A stretch of DNA of 22,329 nt from Tannerellaceae bacterium. Its GTDB lineage: Bacteria; Bacteroidota; Bacteroidia; Bacteroidales; Tannerellaceae. Below, in pieces: positions 1 through 5,526 of the stretch. The stretch's first letter is position 1, and every line of letters starts with the position of its first letter. The stretch is taken from assembly GCA_031265595.1 (NCBI GenBank), contig JAISCM010000101.1:1-22329 (forward strand). The letters are read 5' to 3'. A model generated the notes under the pieces. It was not told the DNA's origin, searched no databases, and worked only from the letters and a program-made list of their open reading frames with translations. Position numbers and translations under genes: made by a program.

Positions 1-45
1 GACATTCATTATAATAACAATTATATTTTTTTTTCTTAAATACGA

Positions 46-74
46 TTGCTTTTCAATCATAGTTTGTATATTTG
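46..74 (+). promoter_or_regulatory. Putative Bacteroidales sigma-ABfr promoter
   Basis: The -7 element TATATTTG (67-74) matches the Bacteroides consensus TAnnTTTG, and a TTG lies at 46-48, 18 bases upstream, close to the usual 19-21 spacing of the -33 element. The surrounding 80 bases are AT-rich with a nine-T run at 26-34. Transcription would start near 80-83, giving a leader of about 130 bases before the scaffold gene at 211. It would serve the whole capsid-tail operon. The motif match is seen; promoter activity is inferred. Confidence 0.55.
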
Positions 75-146
75 CAAATAATTGCGTATGAAGATGTGCG
101 CTACCGGACTTGTCGAAAACACCATTGCTCTTGGTTTTAAGCTCCG

Positions 147-191
147 AAAAACAGTCTGCTGGCATACGCTCTCGTTACGCAGACTGTTTTT
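147..191 (+). terminator. Perfect 13-bp leader hairpin, terminator or attenuator-like
   Basis: Bases 147-159 (AAAAACAGTCTGC) and 179-191 (GCAGACTGTTTTT) are perfect inverted complements around a 19-base loop; the loop can add a small ACG/CGT stem. A-run, GC-containing stem and T-run give the shape of an intrinsic (bidirectional) terminator. It lies between the putative promoter at 46-74 and the scaffold ATG at 211, so it could attenuate the structural operon, end transcription coming from upstream, or protect the mRNA 5' end. The large loop and the T-run lying inside the stem make it atypical for a simple terminator. Confidence 0.5.
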
Positions 192-210
192 AACTAAAAA
201 TCATTGTACA

Positions 211-918
211 ATGGACAAAAAACAACAAGTCTTGTTAAAGCTGAAACCGAAAGTGAAGGCGTTCGGGTTCAACAAAAAGGAGATGATGAGTGTCGCCGCT
301 AAGATTGCCGGCAATCTAACCTCCGCAGAAGATGCCTCCGAAGAGGACGTAAACGCAGAAATAGACGCTGCTATTGATGCGGTTCTCCCCTACCTGCAAG
401 TCAGCCAGTCTTTTGCCAATCGAGTGATCGAAGATAGCCGCAAAAAGAATGACGACGATGAAACCGATGACGACGATGACGATGAGTCATCGAAAACCAA
501 TCGTCAGGCGGGTTCAAACAAGAAAAATCAAAAAAACGAAGGAAAGAGCGACGATGCTCCCGAATGGGCAAAGGGCATGATGCAGACTATTGAGACGCTG
601 AATAGCGAAATCGCTGCACTGAAAGGCGATAAGGTCACAACGACAAGGCGCTCGAAGCTCGAAACCGTGTTGAAAGACACCGGGACATTCGGAACTCGCA
701 CGTTGAAGAGCTTTGGTAAAATGAAGTTCGAGAATGACGAAGAATTTGAAGAGTTCCTTTCTGAAGTTGAGGATGATTTAAAGGCTTACAACCAAGAACG
801 CGCAGATGCCGGTCTGTCTGAGATGACAACACTCGCGGCTGGCGGAGGAGGGAAAGGCTCAAAACAAAATGAAGTATTAACTGATGATGAGATCAACGCT
901 TTGGCGAACAGTCTCTAA
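211..918 (+). CDS. Capsid scaffolding-like protein
   Basis: 235 residues, highly charged. An N-terminal helical part (about 1-75) is followed by an acidic run rich in Asp (about 83-95), a Lys/Asn/Gln linker (about 98-115), a predicted helix around EWAKGMMQTIETLNSEIAAL, and an acidic C-terminus ending in a Gly-rich stretch. This composition, small size and position two genes before the major capsid protein fit an internal scaffold that is removed during head maturation. The start is set at 211 (MDKKQQ) after an A-rich leader; the frame stays open upstream to 82, but those 43 codons cross the 147-191 hairpin and encode a Cys/Trp/His-rich stretch unlike the rest. No protease motif was recognised, so scaffold is inferred mainly from context and composition. 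Confidence 0.65.
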   Translation: MDKKQQVLLKLKPKVKAFGFNKKEMMSVAAKIAGNLTSAEDASEEDVNAEIDAAIDAVLPYLQVSQSFANRVIEDSRKKNDDDETDDDDDDESSKTNRQAGSNKKNQKNEGKSDDAPEWAKGMMQTIETLNSEIAALKGDKVTTTRRSKLETVLKDTGTFGTRTLKSFGKMKFENDEEFEEFLSEVEDDLKAYNQERADAGLSEMTTLAAGGGGKGSKQNEVLTDDEINALANSL

Positions 919-935
919 TCAAAAACAAATCTTAG

Positions 936-1331
936 ATGAGTGTAAATTTAGCAAGCGAAGTACAGACAATCGGAACCGGCATGGACCCGGTTGTAATCAG
1001 AAAGTACATTGCCGGCATCATCGGCGGTAGAACGCTGGATGTTAGCAGCTACCCTCTTGAGGTGATTAAGGCCGGACATATAGTTATCCGTAATACCACG
1101 GATGATACGTATAAGCCTATGCCTCTTGCAAGCGGTAATGCCGCCTATGCTGCGCTTCCAAGCAACCATGAATATGTAGGCGTGGTTGTGTGCAGCAAAT
1201 CAAAAGATGCTCCCTTGGCAGGGATTATGTATAACGGAGAAGTTAATGATGTAGCAAGCCCGTTCCCTGTTGACGGCATTAAAGCCGCCCTGAAAACAGC
1301 ATTGCCTACATTGACATTCGCACACGATTAA
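936..1331 (+). CDS. Head fibre/decoration-like protein
   Basis: 131 residues, immediately upstream of the capsid gene. After a short N-terminus the protein is beta-rich: a motif around VIKAGHIVIRNTTDDTYKPM, then NHEYVGVVVCSKSKDAPLA, a Gly-Glu-Val-Asn turn and a C-terminal segment LKTALPTLTFAHD. This pattern (state the property, 'YVGVV', 'G-x-VN', final 'LP-x-x-x-F') is like the small head fibre or decoration proteins often found next to major capsid genes in Bacteroidales phages, and distantly like phi29-type head fibres. It would sit on the outer capsid surface. The family call comes from memory of the pattern and from gene position, not from a search. Confidence 0.55.
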   Translation: MSVNLASEVQTIGTGMDPVVIRKYIAGIIGGRTLDVSSYPLEVIKAGHIVIRNTTDDTYKPMPLASGNAAYAALPSNHEYVGVVVCSKSKDAPLAGIMYNGEVNDVASPFPVDGIKAALKTALPTLTFAHD

Positions 1332-1333
1332 AA

Positions 1334-1340
1334 AGGAGGT
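1334..1340 (+). promoter_or_regulatory. Strong Shine-Dalgarno site of the major capsid gene
   Basis: AGGAGGT ends five bases before the ATG at 1346. Most starts in this window have only A-rich leaders, as is usual in Bacteroidales, so a full anti-SD match before the most abundant virion protein suggests selection for high expression. It also fixes the start codon at 1346. Confidence 0.8.
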
Positions 1341-1345
1341 AAAAA

Positions 1346-2656
1346 ATGGTAACATCTCTATTTGTGGAGTATCTGGCAAAGATATTTCCTAAACTGCAAA
1401 ACGTAATTGATAAGGTGAATGAGAAGCGGAATGCAAATCTCACTTATCTGCATAAAACAATGCTTCGTAAGGTTTATTCCGCAGACCAGAAGTGGACGAG
1501 CGCATCTGTGAACACAACTTATGTTGCCGCAGATGTTGTTGCGATGGATTCTCCGCTACCGATAAAAAAACGCGATTCTATTGCTCACGCCAACGGAACG
1601 TTGCCTAAAGTCGGTATGAAAAAGCATTTGTTTGAATCTGACATTAATGCTATCAACATTATGAAAGCGCAGGGGCAGGACTGGACACTGATTGCCAATA
1701 AGCTGACGAATGACCCGGTAGCATGTTCGGTTGGTATTGATGAGCAAAATGAAGCAAGTTTCCTTACCGGTTTATCCGAAGGAATTGTGGCTATTACTGA
1801 TGAAAACAACACGGGAACCGCCCTTCGCATCAATTTCAACTATTTACCGGGAAACAGCTTTGGGGTACAGGCCGCCGGAGAAATAACGCTGGATGATGTA
1901 AGGAATGTGCTTAGTAAAGCAGGCGAAAACGGCGATGCTATTATCACAATCGCATTGGCGCTGTCTACGTACAATAAATTACGTCAGACGCAAGGAGCGA
2001 AAGAATTAGCGGCTAATTATCGAGGACAGACGTTTGACAGCAACACAAAGCTCCCCGTCCCTGCTGCCGCTTTGTTTGATGAAGCGTTTGCCGATGATAG
2101 CAACGGCGTAAAGTTCCTGAAGATTGACCGCTCGGTTATTTCAGAAAAGAACGGCAAGCGGAAGTCTTATAAGCCGTGGAACGCCGACAAAGTGATCTAC
2201 CTCACTTCTGACGAAGTAGGCGCATTGGTTTGGGGAACGCTGGCCGAAAAGACAAATCCTGTTGAAGGCGTAGTTTATTCCACTGTTGATGAGTATAAAC
2301 TCATTAGCCGTTACAGAACGACCGATCCCCTGACGGAGACTACTTCCGGACAGGCTTTGGTTCTTCCCGTTATTGAAAACATCGACCAGGTTTACTCGCA
2401 GGACATCAGCGAAGCGCAGGCTCTTGACGAAGATGCCGAACTCGCCGATACGACCGATGTGAAAATCACCGTTTGGGGCGTAGCCTACAAGAAGCCCGAA
2501 TTCATTGCCGAACTGAAAACCATTAGCGGCGAACGTATTGCTGTCAACATTGGCGACGCCAAGCTGATAGCAAAGGTGAATGAATTGAGCGACGAACAGG
2601 AAGCAGCTTTGAAAGCAGCCGTTGAATCTCATAAGGCCCCTGTTTCTCAAGGATGA
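1346..2656 (+). CDS. Major capsid protein (HK97 fold)
   Basis: 436 residues. It forms the icosahedral shell. An N-terminal helix-rich arm (about 1-45) is followed by segments typical of capsid subunits: a DSPLPIKKRDSIAHANGTLP stretch, the repeated switch to long helices around INAIN-MKAQGQDW, and a central P-domain/A-domain alternation to about residue 355. The last 70 residues, from about 368 (DVKITVWGVAYKKPEF), look like a separate small domain after a low-complexity acidic linker (SEAQALDEDAELADTTD). The gene follows the scaffold and decoration genes, has the strongest ribosome site in the window, and overlaps the next gene by ATGA at 2653. Size and position are normal for a major capsid gene; the exact capsid family is not certain. 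Confidence 0.8.
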   Translation: MVTSLFVEYLAKIFPKLQNVIDKVNEKRNANLTYLHKTMLRKVYSADQKWTSASVNTTYVAADVVAMDSPLPIKKRDSIAHANGTLPKVGMKKHLFESDINAINIMKAQGQDWTLIANKLTNDPVACSVGIDEQNEASFLTGLSEGIVAITDENNTGTALRINFNYLPGNSFGVQAAGEITLDDVRNVLSKAGENGDAIITIALALSTYNKLRQTQGAKELAANYRGQTFDSNTKLPVPAAALFDEAFADDSNGVKFLKIDRSVISEKNGKRKSYKPWNADKVIYLTSDEVGALVWGTLAEKTNPVEGVVYSTVDEYKLISRYRTTDPLTETTSGQALVLPVIENIDQVYSQDISEAQALDEDAELADTTDVKITVWGVAYKKPEFIAELKTISGERIAVNIGDAKLIAKVNELSDEQEAALKAAVESHKAPVSQG

Positions 2657-2970
2657 AAACAATCCTGCAAGCGCTGAAAGATGAAATTCATTACAGGTTA
2701 AGTGATGGATTTTTCGAGAACCGTTTACTGTCCCGCGGGCTTAATGGAGATGATCCATGTACGCCGGATTTGCTTAACGACAAACCGTTCAGAGGCGCTG
2801 TGGCCGATTGTCTTAAAAGTCTCATTCAGGCTCCAGGTTTCTCAGAGGGAGACCTTTCTTTCAGTTTATCCGAAAAAGACAAAATCATGGCTTTAGCCAA
2901 TTCCATATATAACTCTATTGGTGAGGATAAGAATGTGATTGGCGAGCCAACGGTTTATATAGGAGGCTAA
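2653..2970 (+). CDS. Head-tail connector (adaptor-like) protein
   Basis: 105 residues, mostly helical and mildly acidic. It starts at ATG 2653, overlapping the capsid stop (ATGA), which implies translational coupling. Helical segments are visible at 1-17, 45-60 and 75-90, with a C-terminal tail ending in VYIGG. Small helical proteins directly after the major capsid gene commonly form the ring that docks on the portal (HK97 gp6/SPP1 gp15-like adaptor). The assignment rests on position, size and helicity; no diagnostic motif is present. Confidence 0.5.
   Translation: MKTILQALKDEIHYRLSDGFFENRLLSRGLNGDDPCTPDLLNDKPFRGAVADCLKSLIQAPGFSEGDLSFSLSEKDKIMALANSIYNSIGEDKNVIGEPTVYIGG
2961..2966 (+). promoter_or_regulatory. 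Shine-Dalgarno site AGGAGG before the head-closure gene
   Basis: AGGAGG sits seven bases upstream of ATG 2974, inside the last codons of the preceding gene. It fixes the start of the 110-residue protein and is one of only a few full SD matches in the window. Confidence 0.7.
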
Positions 2971-2973
2971 CGC

Positions 2974-3306
2974 ATGATTTTGAATGACCGTCCGCATATT
3001 TTGAAGAAACAGGCAATTGTCGAAGGGCACGAAGACGCAGATGGGAATTACATTCCCGGAGAGTCGCAGTTCATCGAAGAAATTCCCTGCCGGGCGGTAC
3101 CGAACGGAAAAGCTGCTGAAATCAGATTTGAAGACGGAGAGGTTTACCGGCACGCATACACCATCTACCTTGACCTGCATTATGCCGATTTGCTGAAAAG
3201 TAATGACGTTGTGCGGGTAGTAGACCATAAAGGCGAAAAGATGCTGGAGATGCCCGTTCATGGCGAACCTTACGTCAAACAACTTCATGTAAAAGTATAC
3301 GTGTAA
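2974..3306 (+). CDS. Head closure / head-tail joining-like protein
   Basis: 110 residues, predicted almost entirely beta. Features include an N-terminal ILNDRPHILKKQAIVEG strand pair, a loop EDADGNYIPGESQFIEEIPC, the strand AEIRFEDGEVYRHAYTIYL, and a C-terminal KMLEMPVHGEPYVKQLHVKV. A small beta-barrel with an 'RAVPNG...FEDG' pattern located after the adaptor gene fits the head-closure (SPP1 gp16/HK97 stopper-like) role, sealing the portal channel and giving the tail its docking surface. Family assignment is by fold guess and context. Confidence 0.5.
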   Translation: MILNDRPHILKKQAIVEGHEDADGNYIPGESQFIEEIPCRAVPNGKAAEIRFEDGEVYRHAYTIYLDLHYADLLKSNDVVRVVDHKGEKMLEMPVHGEPYVKQLHVKVYV

Positions 3307-3307
3307 C

Positions 3308-3778
3308 ATGGGAATCAGGATGACGACTTCAACCCGCGAGATTGACGAAGCTTTACTAAAAGCGGCTCAGCAAGCCGAAAAGCTTACTATACGTATGCTC
3401 TCTTATCTTGGAGAAGCGACCGTAGCTTATGCACGGGGCAGGTCTGCTGCTGAAAGCTGGATAGACCGCACAGGAAACCTCAGAAGCTCCGTTGGATATG
3501 TGATAGTTGTAGATGGTAAAGTCGAACAGCTTACCGGATTCAAAGAAATACTCGGAGGCTCGGAAGGCGTAAAGACCGGTAAAGACCTGGCGCTTGAATT
3601 GGCTAATCAATATACAAAAGCCTATGCTTTAATAGTCGTTGCCGGTATGCGTTACGCTGAACTCGTAGAGGCTATTGAAAGTAAGGATGTGCTCGCCGGC
3701 CCCGAACTGTTTGCTCGCAGAAAGCTCCCGGAAATGGAAGTGAAGTTAAATTCTCAAATCGCAAGAATTATAGCCTGA
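3308..3778 (+). CDS. HK97 gp10-like neck / tail-completion protein
   Basis: 156 residues. An N-terminal amphipathic helix (ISREIDEALLKAAQQAEKL region) is followed by WIDRTGNLRSSVGYVIV, the Trp-Asp-Arg-Thr-Gly-Asn-Leu-Arg-x-Ser signature seen in HK97 gp10-like proteins, and by a second conserved-looking block GMRYAELVEAIESKDVL near residue 115. These proteins act at the head-tail joint. An alternative start at 3320 (MTTSTREID) would remove four residues. The gene overlaps the next start by one base (TGATG at 3776-3780). Confidence 0.65.
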   Translation: MGIRMTTSTREIDEALLKAAQQAEKLTIRMLSYLGEATVAYARGRSAAESWIDRTGNLRSSVGYVIVVDGKVEQLTGFKEILGGSEGVKTGKDLALELANQYTKAYALIVVAGMRYAELVEAIESKDVLAGPELFARRKLPEMEVKLNSQIARIIA

Positions 3779-4179
3779 TGAAATCGGATGGAAGGATAAA
3801 GACTGATGTGTATAGAGTTATAAAAGGCTCTTCACTCGAAGCTGCCGTAACCGGCAAATTGAGTAAACGTGGACGTTCCGGGAAATCCGATAAGGAAGAT
3901 ATTGTTATTTCAATTCTTGATAACGGCAGCGGCCAGATTCAGGAGGCATTTGTGAATGTGAATATCTACGTTCCCGATATTCAGGATTCGGCCACAAAGG
4001 AATTTATCATACACGACACGCGGGTAGATGAATTATCTGAGTTGGCTATCCAACTTCTCGAAACCTATAACGGCGGAGATTTCAGGTTTGAAATAGACAA
4101 ACAGCGGGTACTTCCTGTTGATGGGAAAAACGAGCATCTTATTAATAATAAGCTATTGTACATGCAGTCAAATGGATAG
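3778..4179 (+). CDS. Tail terminator/minor tail-completion-like protein
   Basis: 133 residues, alpha/beta. The sequence has an N-terminal segment (DVYRVIKGSSLEAAVTGKL), a basic loop (SKRGRSGKSDKED), strands around DIVISILDN and AFVNVNIYVPDI, then a helix (DELSELAIQLLETYN) and a basic C-terminus. The order strand-loop-strand-helix and its place between the gp10-like protein and the tail tube fit a tail terminator that caps tube growth and binds the neck. No sequence motif proves this. Translation is probably coupled to the upstream gene through the TGATG overlap. Confidence 0.45.
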   Translation: MKSDGRIKTDVYRVIKGSSLEAAVTGKLSKRGRSGKSDKEDIVISILDNGSGQIQEAFVNVNIYVPDIQDSATKEFIIHDTRVDELSELAIQLLETYNGGDFRFEIDKQRVLPVDGKNEHLINNKLLYMQSNG

Positions 4180-4233
4180 ATGTTTTCTACAAAGTTGACA
4201 ATATAAAAAGTTTAATAATAAAAAATAAAAGAC

Positions 4234-4683
4234 ATGGCAGATACTATAACAATTGGCTGGGGAAAGCCAAAGATTGAAGTGAAAAAGGTTGGCGACTCAG
4301 CGTATGTGGCGTTTGCTACTCCCGTTGAAGATTCAACACAACTTGAAACCACGCAGGGCGATAAACTCGAAGCGAAGATTGAGGGAGGCGAAAATGAGGC
4401 TGTAAGGTATAAAGCAAATACCTATCAACTCACATTCCAGGTGCGACAAGCCCCTGAGCGCACCGATCCGATAGTGGACGTTGACGGGGTGGTAGCCGAC
4501 GAATACACCGTAATGGTAACTCCCGAAAACCCGGATGCTATCGGTTGTGTGATTAACCGCGCCGCCGTGAATGTTCAGACAACATTCAATGCAGCGGAAG
4601 GATTGGTTAAGACATACACTTTCGATGTGCTGAAACCCGCGTCAGGCAATCAGGTGAAGCTACAAGTTATTGAGCCTACGTGA
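4234..4683 (+). CDS. Major tail tube protein
   Basis: 149 residues, nearly all beta, with the pattern of tail tube monomers: strands around TITIGWGKPKIEVKKVG, a loop PVEDSTQLETTQGDKLEAKI, then EAVRYKANTYQLTFQVRQAP and a C-terminal block NVQTTFNAAEGLVKTYTFDV. Tube proteins stack in hexameric rings along the tape measure. The gene has its own A-rich untranslated leader (4180-4233), typical of a well-expressed Bacteroidales gene, and lies directly before the tape-measure chaperone. Its size is small but normal for a minimal tube subunit. Confidence 0.7.
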   Translation: MADTITIGWGKPKIEVKKVGDSAYVAFATPVEDSTQLETTQGDKLEAKIEGGENEAVRYKANTYQLTFQVRQAPERTDPIVDVDGVVADEYTVMVTPENPDAIGCVINRAAVNVQTTFNAAEGLVKTYTFDVLKPASGNQVKLQVIEPT

Positions 4684-4716
4684 GATTAATTTGGCAAACG
4701 GAATTAGACGGACTTC

Positions 4717-4738
4717 GCCGGTAGGAGGATAAACCGGC
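4717..4738 (+). other. Short hairpin with AGGAGG in its loop, before the tRNA
   Basis: GCCGGT (4717-4722) pairs with ACCGGC (4733-4738) around a ten-base loop AGGAGGATAA. The loop is a perfect Shine-Dalgarno sequence, yet no start codon follows within 20 bases; the next gene starts 95 bases on, behind the tRNA. It may be a processing signal for the tRNA, a relic ribosome site separated from its gene by the tRNA, or chance. Confidence 0.45.
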
Positions 4739-4744
4739 AAAACT

Positions 4745-4815
4745 GCGGATTTAGCTTAATGGTATAGCGCTACGTTTCCTGCGTAGATACGGAAGTTCGA
4801 ATCTTTCAGTCCGCC
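4745..4815 (+). tRNA. tRNA-Gly(UCC)-like gene in the tail operon
   Basis: The 71-base sequence folds as a full cloverleaf. The 7-bp acceptor stem is GCGGATT (4745-4751) with AGTCCGC (4808-4814), one T-G pair. T8-A9 precede a D arm (4754-4768) containing the GG pair of the D loop. The anticodon stem CTACG/CGTAG (4770-4774, 4782-4786) encloses the loop TTTCCTG, giving anticodon TCC (4777-4779). A short variable loop leads to a 5-bp T stem with the canonical loop TTCGAAT (4796-4802). Glycine identity is supported by G1-C72, C2-G71, G3-C70, C35 and C36. Odd points are T at position 37 (usually a purine), C as discriminator, and CAA instead of an encoded CCA. It lies between the tube and chaperone genes, so it would be cut from the operon mRNA. 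Confidence 0.8.
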
Positions 4816-4832
4816 CAATAAAACGTTGAGTT

Positions 4833-5273
4833 ATGAATGCTAAGGATAGATTTATAGAAATGGCGGTATCCGATGCTGTTACGGAGAAACCGATACGGTT
4901 TAATATAGGGAAACACAAGTTCTCTATTCATCCTCCAACGCTTGGAAAGATGCAGATACTATCGAAGTATTATCTCATGCTTGAGATAGACGAAAATGCA
5001 CTCGGCGACGAACCACACTTAGAAGCGATGCGAGTATGCGAATCGAAAACCGATATTGTCTGTACGCTTATGGCTATCGCGACATTTCGGGAAAAAGAAG
5101 ATTTGTTGAACGCCGAAAAGATTGCCGAACGCGCCGAGTTTTTCAAATGGAATACCGACCCGACAGATTTCAGTACTATTCTACTGGCTCTCCTTACGCA
5201 GGTTCATTATGAAAATTTTATCAACTCTATTCGATTGACAAAGACCTTAAGGCAAAACGCCTCGAAGGTTTAA
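4833..5273 (+). CDS. Tape-measure chaperone, short form (G-like)
   Basis: 146 residues, helix-rich. An N-terminal strand-loop block (EKPIRFNIGKHKFSIHPPTL) precedes long helices (GKMQILSKYYLMLEI, TDIVCTLMAIATFREKEDLL, ERAEFFKWNTDPTDFSTILL). Position between the tail tube gene and the tape measure, together with an overlapping -1 frame that stays open, matches the lambda gpG / gpGT arrangement: chaperones that bind the tape measure before tube assembly. The short form ends at 5271-5273; ribosomes that slip at 5213-5219 make the long form. Most of the protein is common to both. The name of the fold is inferred from context. Confidence 0.65.
   Translation: MNAKDRFIEMAVSDAVTEKPIRFNIGKHKFSIHPPTLGKMQILSKYYLMLEIDENALGDEPHLEAMRVCESKTDIVCTLMAIATFREKEDLLNAEKIAERAEFFKWNTDPTDFSTILLALLTQVHYENFINSIRLTKTLRQNASKV
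5213..5219 (+). other. Programmed -1 frameshift site AAATTTT
   Basis: In the G frame the codons are AAT (5214-5216) and TTT (5217-5219) preceded by A, so the site is A AAT TTT, the X XXY YYZ heptamer for -1 slippage. The -1 frame has a stop at 5210-5212, directly upstream of the heptamer, and is then open to 5524. After slippage, decoding continues at TAT (5219). Downstream, ACCTT (5244-5248) pairs with AAGGT (5265-5269) and AGGC (5250-5253) with GCCT (5259-5262), giving a 9-bp, slightly bulged hairpin. The spacer of 24 bases is longer than the usual 5-9, so its stimulatory role is uncertain. Confidence 0.75.
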
Positions 5274-5524
5274 AGGCGAGCAAATCGGGTAGAGTAATTG
5301 GCGGTCGCTCGCTTTGGGGTGGAATGTTTGATGTGCTGCTTGGGAAATATCATTGGACGATGGAATATCTCCTATGGGGAATAAGCTATACAAACGTTCA
5401 GATGCTTTTGGCTGATGCTGTACAAGTCTATTACGGAGACATTGGTTCGTCCGACAACAAGAATGTAATAAGCGCAGACGATCCAAGAAACGCTGAGTTT
5501 ATAATGAAAATGGCGAATGATTAA
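5213..5524 (+). CDS. Tape-measure chaperone, frameshift extension (T-like)
   Basis: This is the -1 frame read after slippage at 5213-5219. It adds about 101 residues to the first 129 of the G-like protein, for a GT-like product near 230 residues. The extension has a basic segment (KDLKAKRLEGLKASKSGR), then an aromatic helix (GKYHWTMEYLLWGISYTN), and an acidic C-terminus (SADDPRNAEFIMKMAND). It has no good start of its own: the first ATG is at 5324, with no upstream ribosome site, and the open frame extends 111 bases before it. The stop is two bases before the tape-measure ATG. In lambda, the T part recruits tube subunits to the tape-measure complex. Confidence 0.75.
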   Translation, partial: KFYQLYSIDKDLKAKRLEGLKASKSGRVIGGRSLWGGMFDVLLGKYHWTMEYLLWGISYTNVQMLLADAVQVYYGDIGSSDNKNVISADDPRNAEFIMKMAND

Positions 5525-5526
5525 GA

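Noticed and set aside
82..210. In-frame upstream extension of the scaffold gene from TTG 82 or ATG 88
   Set aside because: It crosses a perfect hairpin, starts at or next to the predicted transcription start, and encodes a Cys/Trp/His-rich segment unlike the charged scaffold; ATG 211 has a typical A-rich leader.
4180..4233. Possible promoter before the tail tube gene (TTGACA and AT-rich stretch)
   Set aside because: TTGACA is present but no TAnnTTTG element or sigma-70-like -10 at proper spacing was found; the region is better read as an A-rich translation leader.
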